Below, piece after piece: positions 49,408 through 58,518 of a stretch of 64,000 nt of DNA. The DNA comes from VXYL01 sp965199875 (GTDB lineage: Bacteria; Pseudomonadota; Gammaproteobacteria; Pseudomonadales; Azotimanducaceae), in NCBI GenBank assembly GCA_965199875.1, contig OZ241346.1, positions 124,001 through 188,000 of the forward strand, in the 5' to 3' direction. The position numbers and the translations under genes were made by a program. The notes beneath the pieces are model-generated. The model saw nothing but the letters and a program-made list of their open reading frames with translations. It was not told the DNA's origin and made no database searches. Every line of letters starts with the position of its first letter. Within the stretch, counting starts at the first letter, position 1.

Positions 49408-49465
49408 CGAACACCCCGAAGAAGACCCGGGGCCCCTTGGGCCGGGCACCTGCTAGCGGTGTTCG
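49408..49465 (-). promoter_or_regulatory. Structured leader upstream of pyrB
   Basis: CGAACACC (49408-49415) and GGTGTTCG (49458-49465) form an 8-bp perfect stem. It encloses a GC-rich inner stem (GGCCC/GGGCC, about 49430-49442). An alternative CCCCG/CGGGG pairing involves the same bases. Lying 29 bases before pyrB, it could be an attenuator or the sppA terminator. Confidence 0.35.
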
Positions 49466-49487
49466 TCTCGCGTGGCCGTTCGGGCGC

Positions 49488-51326
49488 CTACGGCATCGTG
49501 CCGCAAGCGTCGCAGAGCGCGTAGATGTGCCGAGGGTCGTTCAGGCGAACGATCATCTCCAGATCGCGGAGCACGGTTCTGGCGATCCCTTGGTACGGTT
49601 GGCCCGGCGACGGCGCGAAGCCGAAGTTCTCGGCGAGGTCTTGCAGCAGGCGCAAGTACGGCGCTTGTTCGGGCTGCATGTAGCGCACCCGGTAGTTCTC
49701 GGCGCCGGCCAGTTCCGCGGCGCGAGCCACGGCGTCTTCAAGATGCCCAAGGCGGTCCACCAGGCCCAGCTGATGCGCCTGCTGGCCGGTCCACACCTGG
49801 CCCTGGGCGATGGCGTCCACCTCTTCGATGGACATCCCGCGCCCCCGGGCGACCAGCTCGATGAACGTTCGGTAGCCGTGGTTGATGCTGGCCTGCAGGG
49901 TGCGCGCCAGGCCGTCGCCGATGCCCCGGGTCGGGTCGTCGGCGTCGACGAAGGGCCCGGTACGCACGCCATCTTCGGAAATGCCAACGTGCCGCAAGGC
50001 GTTCTCGACCGTGGGCACGATGGCGAAGATGCCGATGGACCCGGTCAGCGTCGTTGGCGAAGCCCAGATCTCGTCGGCCGTCGCCGCCACCCAATAGCCG
50101 CCGGAGGCTGCCGTGCCAGCCATCGAAACGACCACCGGCTTGCCTTCCTCCTGCACCAGCGCCAGCTGCTGGCGAATCAGCTCCGAAGCAAGGGCGCTGC
50201 CGCCGCCGGTGTCCAGACGCAACACCACCGCCTTCACCGAATCGTCCTTGCGGGCGTCGCGCAGCAGCTGCGCCAGGCTGTCCGCGCCGATGGCGCCGGG
50301 CGGTTGATCGCCCATGACGATGACGCCCGTGCCGGTGACCACGGCGACGGTGTCGCCGAACACCGGCTCGATGCGCGGCCCCAGATACTCCGCCAGTTCG
50401 ATGCGTCGGTAGCGTTCGTCTTCGTTCGCGCCCGTTGCCTCGCGCAGCCTCTTGGCGACTTCGTGATCCGAGAGCAGGGCATCGACCAGACCGTGCCGCA
50501 GCGCCGCCTTCGCCGTATCGCCGTCGGCCTCGGCGACGAACTCGTCGAGCCGGTCGGCATAGGCGACGAGCGCCTCGGGTTCCATGTTGCGATTGCGCGC
50601 GACGCGGCGCACGTAGCGCTGCCAGACGCCGTCCACCAGTTCCTGGTAGGACTCCCTGGTCTGCTCGGACATGCCGTCCCGGGTGAACGGTTCCACCGCC
50701 GCCTTGTGCGTGCCGACCCGGAACACGTGGACGCTGACCTTCAGCTTGTCGAGCAGGTCGCGGTAGTAGAGGCCGGACATGCCGAAGCCGCCGAGGGTCA
50801 CGTCGCCGAAGGGATGCAGGTAGATCTCGTCGGCGAAGCTCGCCAGGTAGTACTGGTTGCGCCCGAAGTGGTGCCCCTTGGCGACGATCCGCTTGCCGCT
50901 CTCGCGGAACGCGTCGAAGGCGTCGCCGATCGCCTCGAGCTGCGCCGGCGACACCCCGACCAAGGAGGAGAGGTCGAGCACGATGGTGGCGACGCGGTCG
51001 TCCTTGCTGGCCTTGTCGATGCCGTCGAGCAGATCCCGCAAGGTCGTCTGCCGAAGCGATCCGCTCGTGGCGATGGCCATCGGGCTCGGTTGCGACCGCT
51101 GTTCGACGATGGCGCCGGCCGGCGCGATCAGCAAGGCGCCGCCCTTCGGCACCTGCGGACGCTCCGCCGTGGCGCCGGCGACGATCCCGGCGACGACGAC
51201 GAAGACCACGAACAGCACCAGCAGATTGGCCAAGGTGGCGCGGGCGAAGGCGAAAACGCGGCCGACGAGGCGAAACAGGCGGACCAGTGGCGACGAAGCG
51301 GGTGCGGGCGGGTTTGGCGAAGACAT
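49488..51326 (-). CDS. sppA: Signal peptide peptidase SppA (67K type)
   Basis: 612-aa inner-membrane protease that degrades cleaved signal peptides. One N-terminal transmembrane helix (LANLLVLFVVFVVVAGIVAG). The N-terminal half carries the general-base lysine in FRVGTHKAAVEPF. The C-terminal half carries the nucleophile serine in GTAASGGYWVA. Length matches E. coli SppA (618 aa). ATG 51326 precedes the helix by about 30 residues. Divergent from murF with about 180 bases between starts. Confidence 0.93.
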   Translation of the reverse strand: MSSPNPPAPASSPLVRLFRLVGRVFAFARATLANLLVLFVVFVVVAGIVAGATAERPQVPKGGALLIAPAGAIVEQRSQPSPMAIATSGSLRQTTLRDLLDGIDKASKDDRVATIVLDLSSLVGVSPAQLEAIGDAFDAFRESGKRIVAKGHHFGRNQYYLASFADEIYLHPFGDVTLGGFGMSGLYYRDLLDKLKVSVHVFRVGTHKAAVEPFTRDGMSEQTRESYQELVDGVWQRYVRRVARNRNMEPEALVAYADRLDEFVAEADGDTAKAALRHGLVDALLSDHEVAKRLREATGANEDERYRRIELAEYLGPRIEPVFGDTVAVVTGTGVIVMGDQPPGAIGADSLAQLLRDARKDDSVKAVVLRLDTGGGSALASELIRQQLALVQEEGKPVVVSMAGTAASGGYWVAATADEIWASPTTLTGSIGIFAIVPTVENALRHVGISEDGVRTGPFVDADDPTRGIGDGLARTLQASINHGYRTFIELVARGRGMSIEEVDAIAQGQVWTGQQAHQLGLVDRLGHLEDAVARAAELAGAENYRVRYMQPEQAPYLRLLQDLAENFGFAPSPGQPYQGIARTVLRDLEMIVRLNDPRHIYALCDACGTMP

Positions 51327-51506
51327 GGCTTGACCGTCTTGAGGATGTGAGGCGGATTGTCGTAGCCGACGCCGGTTGAACGCAAGGGACGGCCCCGGGC
51401 TGCAGTCCTGCGGCATTCCCTTGCGGAAGCCGACGAAGCAGCCCGAACCCGAAGGAGAAACTTGCCACAATAGATGCGGCGTGACGCCAATTGGGGGAGG
51501 GCAGCC

Positions 51507-52883
51507 TTGGAAGCACTGTGGAGCTTTGCCGAACTATCGTCGGCCTTGGGGCTGGGCGCTGCCGAGGGCCCTGCCGTCGACGGCGTTTGCATCGACTCGC
51601 GCCAGCTTGAGGCCGGCGACCTGTTCGTGGCGTTGCCCGGAGACCCCGGCCCTCGCTTCACGGCGACCGCGCGCTCGAATCGCGACGGCCACGACTACAT
51701 CGCCGACGCGGTTGGCAAGGGTGCCGCCGCGGTGCTGGCGCATCGACCCGGCGACTACGGCGCGCCGACGCTCCTGGTGGAAGACACGCTGGACGGCCTG
51801 TGGACATTGGCCGCCGCGGCGCGCCAGCGGTTGGCGGGCCCCGTCGTCGCGGTCACCGGCAGCAGCGGCAAGACCACGTTCAAGTCCTTCGCCGCCAAGG
51901 CGCTCGGCGCGTTCGCAACCGCCGGCAGCCTGAACAACCACATCGGCGTGCCGCTGTCGCTGGTGCGCTGCCACCGGCGCGCCAGCGGGGCGGTGTGCGA
52001 AATCGGCACCAACCATCCGGGCGAGATCGAGCCCTTGTCGCGACTGGCGATGCCCCACGCGGCAGTGCTGCTCAACGTGCATCCGGCGCACATCGAGAAC
52101 TTCGGCAGCCTCGACGCGATCCGCCGGGAAAAGACGTCCATCGCTCGCGGCCTGGTCGAGGGGGGCGTATTCGTCAGGGCGGCCGAGGTCGAAGACGACG
52201 GTTCCGCTCGAACCATCACCTTCGGCGGCGCGGGAGAGAACGCCGACGTGGTGCTGCTGCGCCTGCGCGAAACCGACGGCGAAGGCTGCGACTACGCGCA
52301 TCTGGCAACGCCTTCCGGCCGGGTGGAGGCGCCGGTTCCCGGCGGCGGCCTGCATCGGGCCCGGTCGGTTGCCGCGCTGGCGGCGCTCCTGGTGGCTTTG
52401 GAACTGCCGCTGGATCGGCTGCAAAGGCTCGCCGATCTGGACGTTCCGCGAGGCCGGGGCAACCGCCTCGCCGTCGCCGGGATACGCATCGTCGACGATA
52501 GCTACAACGCCAATCCCGCCAGCATGGCGGCAACCCTATCGGCGTTCGCCGGCGAGGGCGGGGTGCCCGCAGGGCGCCTCGTCGCCGTCCTTGGCGACAT
52601 GCTTGAACTCGGCGACGACGCCGAACGCTATCACCGGGAGCTTGCCGCCCACTGCGTTGGACTCGCCGGCGTGTACTGCGTTGGCGCCCGCATGGAGGCG
52701 CTGTACCGAACGCTGCCGGCGAACCAGCGCCTGGGCTGGGCCGCAACGGCGGACGACGCCTTCGTAGAGCGCCTGGCCGGCGAACTCGAGGATGGAGACC
52801 GCGTGCTGGTGAAGGGCTCCAACGGCGTCTTCTGGTCTCGCGGCTTCGTCGATGCCCTTGCCGCGGCGCTGGGCTCGCGCTGA
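51507..52883 (+). CDS. murF: UDP-N-acetylmuramoyl-tripeptide--D-alanyl-D-alanine ligase
   Basis: 458-aa Mur ligase adding D-Ala-D-Ala to the peptidoglycan precursor. N-terminal GVCIDSRQLEAGDLFVALPG, ATP motif VVAVTGSSGKTTFKSF, SLNNHIGVPLSLVR, EIGTNHPGEIEPLSR, and the C-terminal DDSYNANPASMAA with LGDMLELG. The start at TTG 51507 has GGGAGGG six bases upstream and gives the usual N-terminus. ATG 51474 in the same frame would add 11 residues. It lies alone, away from the division/cell-wall cluster where murF usually sits. Confidence 0.93.
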   Translation: MEALWSFAELSSALGLGAAEGPAVDGVCIDSRQLEAGDLFVALPGDPGPRFTATARSNRDGHDYIADAVGKGAAAVLAHRPGDYGAPTLLVEDTLDGLWTLAAAARQRLAGPVVAVTGSSGKTTFKSFAAKALGAFATAGSLNNHIGVPLSLVRCHRRASGAVCEIGTNHPGEIEPLSRLAMPHAAVLLNVHPAHIENFGSLDAIRREKTSIARGLVEGGVFVRAAEVEDDGSARTITFGGAGENADVVLLRLRETDGEGCDYAHLATPSGRVEAPVPGGGLHRARSVAALAALLVALELPLDRLQRLADLDVPRGRGNRLAVAGIRIVDDSYNANPASMAATLSAFAGEGGVPAGRLVAVLGDMLELGDDAERYHRELAAHCVGLAGVYCVGARMEALYRTLPANQRLGWAATADDAFVERLAGELEDGDRVLVKGSNGVFWSRGFVDALAAALGSR

Positions 52884-52936
52884 GCTTGCCGCGAAGTTTC
52901 ACCGGCCATCGCCCTTTTCCTCGGCCGCCGCCTGTC

Positions 52937-52950
52937 GGCGCACCGGTGCG
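52937..52950. promoter_or_regulatory. 14-bp perfect palindrome between murF and the moaA-like gene
   Basis: GCGCACCGGTGCGC lies about 70 bases upstream of the moaA-like ATG and 31 bases before a TATGAT box (52981-52986). It may be an operator or a murF terminator stem. A shorter GCACCGGTGC occurs near 18285 between two other convergent genes. Confidence 0.35.
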
Positions 52951-53019
52951 CGAACGGCAGTGCCGCTTGAGCGCTTGGGTTATGATGCGCCTCCATAGCC
53001 AGCGAGTTGCAGTCAAGCC

Positions 53020-53985
53020 ATGATCGTCGACGCTCAGGGGCGCCGTTTTCGCAATCTGCGCGTCAGTTTGACCGCGGCGTGCAACTACGCCTGCACCTAC
53101 TGCGTTCCCAACGGCAAGCGCTTGCAGCCGGCGATTGCCGAGCTGGACGCCACGCAGCTGCTGCGCGCCGTGCGCCTGCTGGTCGAGTCCGCCGGCATCG
53201 ACAAGCTGCGCATCACCGGCGGCGAGCCGCTGCTGTCGCCGAAGTTCGACGAGTTCCTGCTGGCGGTGACGAAGCTGCCGCTCGACGACGTGTCGGTGAC
53301 CACCAACGGCCAGCTGCTGCCCGGCAAGATGGCAGTGGTGAAGAAGTCCGGCTTGAAGCGCATCAACGTCAGTCTGGACACCTTGAATCCGCTGCGTTTT
53401 CGCGCCATCGCCCGCAGCGGCGACCTGGCCACCGTTCTGGCCGGCATCGACGGCGTTCTCGACGCCGGGCTGCGCGTCAAGGTGAACATGGTGCCGATGA
53501 AGACCGCCAACGTCGATCAGATACTGCCGATGCTGGACTACTGCCTCGACCGCGGCATCGAACTGCGCTTCATCGAACTCATGAACATGGGCCATCTGAA
53601 GCACGGCGCCGGCTACGCGCGCGACTTCTTCGGCATGGACGACATCCTCGCCCTGATCGGCACCCGCTACGAGTTCGCCCGCACCGATGCCGCCTACGAC
53701 TCCACGTCGGTGCGCTACGAGATCCCCGGCAGGGGCGCCTTCGGCATCATCGCCAACGAGTCCGAACCGTTCTGCGCCTCCTGCACGCGGCTGCGGCTCT
53801 CCTCCAACGGCTATCTGTACGGCTGCCTGTCGAGCAGCAAGCGCCACGCCATGGCCGACCTCCTGGAGCTGCCGGACGATCAGGCCAGAACCTTGCTGCA
53901 AACCCGGCTGATGGGAGCGCTTGGCGACAAGCAGACGCTGCAGTTCCGCGGCGAAGTCACGGTGATGAAGTTCATCGGCGGCTAG
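53020..53985 (+). CDS. MoaA-like radical SAM enzyme (GTP 3',8-cyclase family)
   Basis: 321-aa radical SAM protein. The SAM cluster motif is CNYACTYC (CxxxCxxC) in LRVSLTAACNYACTYCVPNG. GG-E motif ITGGEPLL. The C-terminal second cluster is CASCTRLRLSSNGYLYGCL, and the protein ends in the double glycine FIGG found in MoaA. MoaA begins molybdenum-cofactor synthesis. No moaC, moaD or moaE is adjacent, so assignment as true MoaA rather than a paralogue is likely but not certain. ATG 53020 starts at the usual MIVDAQGR-type N-terminus. Confidence 0.82.
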   Translation: MIVDAQGRRFRNLRVSLTAACNYACTYCVPNGKRLQPAIAELDATQLLRAVRLLVESAGIDKLRITGGEPLLSPKFDEFLLAVTKLPLDDVSVTTNGQLLPGKMAVVKKSGLKRINVSLDTLNPLRFRAIARSGDLATVLAGIDGVLDAGLRVKVNMVPMKTANVDQILPMLDYCLDRGIELRFIELMNMGHLKHGAGYARDFFGMDDILALIGTRYEFARTDAAYDSTSVRYEIPGRGAFGIIANESEPFCASCTRLRLSSNGYLYGCLSSSKRHAMADLLELPDDQARTLLQTRLMGALGDKQTLQFRGEVTVMKFIGG

Positions 53986-54013
53986 CGCCGCTTTGCTCGA
54001 CGGTTGGGCAGCG

Positions 54014-54553
54014 ATGCCGGCGATGAGCGTCTTTCAGGAACTCCTCGCCGCCGCCAAGGATCGCCAGCTGCCGCCGGTGTCCAGCTGGCAGCCGGCGCAC
54101 ACCGGCGAAATCGACATCCGCATCGCCGCCAACGGCGACTGGTACCACGAGGGCGGGCTCGTCAAGCGCCTGGCCATCGTCCGCCTGTTCGCGACGATTC
54201 TGCGCTTGGAAGACGGCCACTACTACCTGGTGACGCCGGTGGAGAAGCTGCGCATCCAAGTGGACGATGCGCCGTTCGTCGCCACCGGCATGGAATGCGA
54301 AGGCAAGGGCGAAGCTCGCCGCATCCTCTTCGCCACCAACGTCGGCGACGCGGTGCTGGCCAGCGCGGCACACCCCATCGTGGTGGCCGACAGAAACGGC
54401 GAGCCGCGCCCCTACGTCGCCGTGCGCGACGGCCTCGACGCATTGATCGCGCGGGCGGTCTTCTACCGCTTGGCGGAGTGCGCCACGGAGGACGACGCTG
54501 GCCAAATCAGCGTCTGGAGCGAAGGCGAACGCTTCGTGCTGGGGCGGGCCTAG
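54014..54553 (+). CDS. DUF1285 family protein
   Basis: About 179-aa protein of the DUF1285 family of unknown function, found in Proteobacteria. Recognisable parts are IDIRIAANGDWYHEGGLVKR near the N-terminus, YYLVTPVEKLRIQVDDAPFV, RILFATNVGDAVLA, and a C-terminal AVFYRLAECA followed by WSEGERFVLGR. The start is either ATG 54014 or ATG 54023; neither has a clear ribosome site. It follows the moaA-like gene after 28 bases and is convergent with vapC. Confidence 0.85.
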   Translation: MPAMSVFQELLAAAKDRQLPPVSSWQPAHTGEIDIRIAANGDWYHEGGLVKRLAIVRLFATILRLEDGHYYLVTPVEKLRIQVDDAPFVATGMECEGKGEARRILFATNVGDAVLASAAHPIVVADRNGEPRPYVAVRDGLDALIARAVFYRLAECATEDDAGQISVWSEGERFVLGRA

Positions 54554-54570
54554 TCCGCAACTCGCGATCT

Positions 54571-54999
54571 CTACGAGACATGCGCGGACCATGGATTGAT
54601 GGTCGAAACGGGCGTAGCCGCGAAGTGGCGAACGTTGCGCGTGGCGACGTCGGCCCGGCGCACCAACGCGATTCCGCAGATCATGCCGTCACGCAAGTCG
54701 ATGCTCCGTCCAGCGTCTTGGAGGTCGGCCATCAGTGCCGCGGTGCGCTCGGCGGCCAAGGTGTCGAAGTGGAATACTCGGCCACGGATGTCTTCGTTGA
54801 GCAAGGTATCGAACAGCGTTGACAGTCTGCGTTTCTTGGCGCCGGCGTCCATGCAGGCAAGGCCGAAGCGCACCTCGAAGACAGTGATCGAGGTCGTCCA
54901 GATCGAACGAAGCGGCTGTTGATCCAGCCACCGCACGACATCCGCGTCTGGTTCGTCCAGCATCAATGCGGAGACCACGTTCGTGTCTAGGACGATCAC
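54571..54999 (-). CDS. vapC: VapC-type PIN-domain toxin
   Basis: 142-aa PIN-domain ribonuclease. Acidic residues are placed as in active VapC: Asp in MIVLDTNVVSALM, Glu in TVFEVRFGL, Asp in DLRDGMICGIAL, and TRNVRHF near the end. It starts with GTG 54999, one base after the stop of the upstream SbcC/YhaN-like gene, with GAGG overlapping. No separate antitoxin gene precedes it. Instead the upstream ATPase ends with a sequence like the C-terminal toxin-neutralising tail of FitA/VapB antitoxins. VapC enzymes usually cleave initiator tRNA or rRNA; the target here is unknown. Confidence 0.9.
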   Translation of the reverse strand: MIVLDTNVVSALMLDEPDADVVRWLDQQPLRSIWTTSITVFEVRFGLACMDAGAKKRRLSTLFDTLLNEDIRGRVFHFDTLAAERTAALMADLQDAGRSIDLRDGMICGIALVRRADVATRNVRHFAATPVSTINPWSAHVS

Positions 55000-55000
55000 C

Positions 55001-55099
55001 TCAAGAGATGTCCAACGGTCTGACGGACGCGCCCCGCAGTTCCTCGATTGGCTCGGTCAACGAGGCGCCCCTGAATCGGTTGGCGATGCGCGTGCCGAG
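55001..55099 (-). other. Antitoxin-like tail (32 codons plus stop) of the SMC ATPase
   Basis: Encodes LGTRIANRFRGASL followed by TEPIEELRGASVRPLDIS. FitA/VapB antitoxins commonly end in LGTxIxxRFxGxGLxExIxELRG-x-x-xRPxDF. The N-terminal ribbon-helix-helix DNA-binding domain of such antitoxins (about 45 residues) is missing; the tail is joined in frame to the ATPase after PTASPKDPATER. Its position right before vapC is where the antitoxin gene would normally end. Confidence 0.7.
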
Positions 55100-57325
55100 G
55101 CGTTCAGTCGCGGGGTCTTTCGGGCTCGCAGTCGGAAGTTCCTGGACTTGGCTGTTGTTCGCGTCGGAGAGACGGCGGTGTCCCCAGTCCCGAACGTCGT
55201 CGTCATGCGTGAAGAGGATGACTTGGGTCTCCGCGCTGATGGCCAACAGCGTCTCCAGAACCAGGACTTGCCGGTGGCCATCGCAAGCGCTCACAGGGTC
55301 GTCCAGAATCAACGGACAGGTCTCGTTTTCCGCCACCAGATGTCGGCACAGCGCCAGCCGCAGCAGCAGGTACACCTGCTCCGCCGTGCCGTGCGACAGC
55401 AGGCTGGCGTCCCGCCATTCGCCTTGCGGCTCGCGTACTTCCACCAACAAAGTCTTCGGATCTACGCGGCAGTCGGTGTAGCGCCCGCCGGTGACTTGAG
55501 GCAACCACTCCAATAGCGTGCTCCGCAGTACGCCGGCCATGTCCCGGTACACGCCTTTCTGGGCTTGCTCGATGAGCGCGGTTGCTTTCTGCAAGGTTTG
55601 GTCTAGTACCTTAAGATGGCCCAATCGCCGGGTCGCGTTCTCGTAGTCGTCTTCCGCGTCTGCGATGCTCACCATGCCTTTGACAAACTCCGTTAGCTCG
55701 CCCTTAGCATTGTTCATTTTCGCTTGGATTTCTTCCAACTGTGCAGGCAAGTCTCCCTCGAACCGGAGGGCGTCATTCAGCTCCCCCATGCCGCAATCTT
55801 GCAGCAGCGCGTCCGCTTCTTTGCGCTTGGCCACCGCTTCGCACTCGATCTGCTCCAACGACTGTCCTGCCATTTCGCGCTGCAACTCGCCCCATCTGCG
55901 GTACTTGTCGTCGATCCGATCCTGCCGCTCGTCCTGCCACTTGCGAAGTGCCAGGATTTGCGCGGCGGCATCTGACTCCCGAGTGCCGGTGGCGTTGGCT
56001 GCTCGATGCAGTTCTTGTCGCGCATTCTGCCGTTGTTTCACGGCGTCGCGATAGGCCGAGTCGGCTCTGCGACGATGCTCGATCCGGCCTTCAAGGCTGT
56101 CGAGGCGCTTGGCAAGCTCCGCCAGTTGATTCAGACGATCATCCGCGGCCCTGCGCTTGCCGGTGGCCAACGACCAACCGATGGAGCCGAGCCCGGCAAT
56201 TGAGCAGATCACGCCAACGAGCGTCATCACGGTCGTTTGCATCCAGAGACCGGTGCCTGCTGCGGCGAGCAAGCCAAGCCCAGACAGCAGAGCCGGATAC
56301 TTGGGTCGCGACCTTGGCTTGGCAACTTTCAGCCGGGCCTGTTCTTCCAGAACAGTCAATCGTTCCTCCTCTAGCTCCTCGCAAGCGCTCCCTTGCGGCT
56401 CGCGCGGCTGAGGGGGTGCGCTCTGCCAAGCCGCGATGGCCGCCGCTATTCGGTTGGCAAGGTCTGCGTCTTGGGCGGTCACACTGGGCGGGACTTCGCC
56501 AACGGATTCCTGCAACTCACGCACACGCCGAATACGCTGCTCCGCCGTTGACGCAGCGTCCTTGGCCTTGTGCGCCTGCACGCCCCTTAGCAACCGCTGG
56601 TGCTTTCCCAATTCCTGCTCCAGCGTCTTGACGTCACGCTGACGGCGAAGGTAGTCCTCAAGACGGCTCTTGGCACTGTCTAGCCGAAGTTTGGCGTCAG
56701 AGACTTCGGTCTGCGTTAGGCGCAAGGGCTTCGTTGGTGCCCATTTGGACCCAACTTGGTTCTTCCTGTAGTCGGCCAACAGCTGCAGTGCCGTTGCGGC
56801 GGTGGTGTCCTTGCCAGCCTTGTCCGCTGCCCTCGCCAACGCATCCTGAAGATCGTCGGCGCCTTCGCGTACCTCAAGGATCTCGGTTTGTCGTACGCAA
56901 GCCGTGTTAAGGAAGGAAGCTCTGCTCAAACCCAGCCAACGCGCTCCATTCGGCGCGGTGCCATCATCGCTGATCTCCGCCGAGTAGTCCTGCCCTGCGA
57001 CGTCGGCATCCTGGGCGTGGCCACTCTTCGCGGCTAGGTTGTGGCGCAGTTCAACTCGCCGTCCGTCGGCAAGAGCAACTACGGCTTCCACATCCCAGCC
57101 ATCTGTCTCGTGCCACGGTTTGCGTTGCCTTTTGAACTCCCTCTCTTGCTTCGTCGGCGGCCCCTTCTTGTTCTTGACGCCGCACAGTCCTGCCTGCAGC
57201 GCGGCATGCCAGCTCGACTTGCCGGATTCGTTCGCGCCGTGGACGATGTTCATGCCACTCGCCAGCCTCAGTGTCCGATCGCGGAAAGGCCCGAAGGCGT
57301 GAGCTGTCACCGACTCGAAGCGCAT
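55001..57325 (-). CDS. SbcC/YhaN-like SMC ATPase with a VapB-like C-terminal tail
   Basis: 774-aa ABC-type SMC ATPase, partner of the nuclease upstream. Walker A HGANESGKSS (about 29-38) after FESVTAHAFGPFRD; long coiled coils; a hydrophobic hairpin (about 340-385) in the middle as in YhaN-type proteins; signature SHGTAEQVYLLLRLA (about 644); Walker B LILDDPVSACDGH (about 676); and H-loop FTHDD (706). The last 32 residues (LGTRIANRFRGASLTEPIEE plus ELRGASVRPLDIS) match antitoxin tails, not an SMC. The ATG overlaps the nuclease stop by one base (TGATG). The role is inferred as DNA-end processing by an SbcCD-like pair, with control of the VapC coded next. Confidence 0.85.
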   Translation of the reverse strand: MRFESVTAHAFGPFRDRTLRLASGMNIVHGANESGKSSWHAALQAGLCGVKNKKGPPTKQEREFKRQRKPWHETDGWDVEAVVALADGRRVELRHNLAAKSGHAQDADVAGQDYSAEISDDGTAPNGARWLGLSRASFLNTACVRQTEILEVREGADDLQDALARAADKAGKDTTAATALQLLADYRKNQVGSKWAPTKPLRLTQTEVSDAKLRLDSAKSRLEDYLRRQRDVKTLEQELGKHQRLLRGVQAHKAKDAASTAEQRIRRVRELQESVGEVPPSVTAQDADLANRIAAAIAAWQSAPPQPREPQGSACEELEEERLTVLEEQARLKVAKPRSRPKYPALLSGLGLLAAAGTGLWMQTTVMTLVGVICSIAGLGSIGWSLATGKRRAADDRLNQLAELAKRLDSLEGRIEHRRRADSAYRDAVKQRQNARQELHRAANATGTRESDAAAQILALRKWQDERQDRIDDKYRRWGELQREMAGQSLEQIECEAVAKRKEADALLQDCGMGELNDALRFEGDLPAQLEEIQAKMNNAKGELTEFVKGMVSIADAEDDYENATRRLGHLKVLDQTLQKATALIEQAQKGVYRDMAGVLRSTLLEWLPQVTGGRYTDCRVDPKTLLVEVREPQGEWRDASLLSHGTAEQVYLLLRLALCRHLVAENETCPLILDDPVSACDGHRQVLVLETLLAISAETQVILFTHDDDVRDWGHRRLSDANNSQVQELPTASPKDPATERLGTRIANRFRGASLTEPIEELRGASVRPLDIS

Positions 57326-58443
57326 CAGACAACGTCCAGATCGTCGCGCCCGTCGAAAGCCCTCAGGCCGGCAGTGAGCACGCGCCGTTGGTCGGACGGT
57401 GCCGCGTCCCAAGCCAGAATGTCCCTCACGAATTGGCCGCGCACCGTGCGTTCATCCTTGATGGCGTCAATGTCGTAGCCGGAGCGCAGGTCGCTGTAGT
57501 CGATCTGCGCCGCCTCGAAGGAGGCGGAGAGCGCATCGCGCAAGTCGGCGTCGTGCAAATCGACATCAGGATCCAAGTCGCCATGCACGGCAAGTCGAGC
57601 GATCCCTTGAAGCTCGTTGATGCGCTTCGCCAAGCGGTCGCGAATGGCTTGCTGCGAACCACATCCGCTCACGTCAAGCTTCAAGTCGTGGACTTTGGTC
57701 GAAGCAACGCCATGATGTTGTCGGTGGACGCTGCCATCACCTTGTATTGTCGCCACGACAGCGCCGCGCTTGCCCTGTTCGCCGAAAGCCAGCGGGTCCG
57801 GGTTGCCGGGATAGGTGTGGTGCTCGGCGTCCTGCGGTCGATGATAGTGCCCAAGGAAGGCATGGCAGATCCCCGATTTTGGAATCTCGGTGGCATCGAA
57901 AGGAGCATGTTGCGCTTTGCCTTCCTCTTGTTTCGAGAACCATGCGTTTTCCGAGCCGTGGAAGAGCGCCAGGTGCAGGCCGCCTTCGTCGACGTTGAAG
58001 TTTTCGAGGAAATTGCCGCTGCCGCGCGATGCCAAGTGTGCGCCACCCCAAAGAGTGAGTCCGTCGGCAAGCTTGCAGCGTTGCAGGCGCTTCTCTCGAA
58101 ACACATGCACGTTCGCGCTCCAGTCGTTGAGCGCGTAGATGCTGTCCGGCCCGTACCAGTCGTGGTTGCCCGGTGCCAAAAACACCCGGATCGGCTCCAA
58201 TCGGGCGAATGTGTCCTTGAGGAACGCCGCGGTGTCGGGCGTCGCCCGCTCGTGTTCGTAGAGATCGCCGCCGCAGAAGAGGGCGTCGGCGTGCGCTTCC
58301 TTGGCCAGATCGACGATGCGCAGCAAGGTGTCGCGCAAGCCCTGGCGCCGCCGCCGCGCCGAGTCGCTGTGCGCGCCAGCCCAGGCGAATCCTGCGTCGA
58401 GATGCAGATCCGCGAAGTGGATGATTGTGAACGGTAGAGACAT
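57325..58443 (-). CDS. SbcD/YhaO-like metallophosphoesterase nuclease
   Basis: 372-aa calcineurin-like phosphoesterase. Metal motifs in order: FADLHLD, GGDLYE, APGNHDW, LFHGS and GHYHRP. A C-terminal capping domain follows (DVDLHDADLRDALSASFEAA). It fits the nuclease half of SbcCD/YhaON-type complexes and is directly upstream of and coupled with the SMC ATPase. ATG 58443 starts MSLPFTIIHFADLHLD, the normal N-terminus. First gene of the nuclease-ATPase-VapC operon. Substrate polarity is not predictable. Confidence 0.88.
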   Translation of the reverse strand: MSLPFTIIHFADLHLDAGFAWAGAHSDSARRRRQGLRDTLLRIVDLAKEAHADALFCGGDLYEHERATPDTAAFLKDTFARLEPIRVFLAPGNHDWYGPDSIYALNDWSANVHVFREKRLQRCKLADGLTLWGGAHLASRGSGNFLENFNVDEGGLHLALFHGSENAWFSKQEEGKAQHAPFDATEIPKSGICHAFLGHYHRPQDAEHHTYPGNPDPLAFGEQGKRGAVVATIQGDGSVHRQHHGVASTKVHDLKLDVSGCGSQQAIRDRLAKRINELQGIARLAVHGDLDPDVDLHDADLRDALSASFEAAQIDYSDLRSGYDIDAIKDERTVRGQFVRDILAWDAAPSDQRRVLTAGLRAFDGRDDLDVV

Positions 58444-58518
58444 GGGGCAAATGATACCGTAGTGCTGGTGGTCGGCGTCGGTCGAGGACGTGCAGCCCCG
58501 GCACTACCGGGCCTGGGC

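Noticed and set aside
48531..51350. 939-codon plus-strand frame opposite pyrB and sppA
   Set aside because: Antisense shadow crossing two recognisable genes and their gap.
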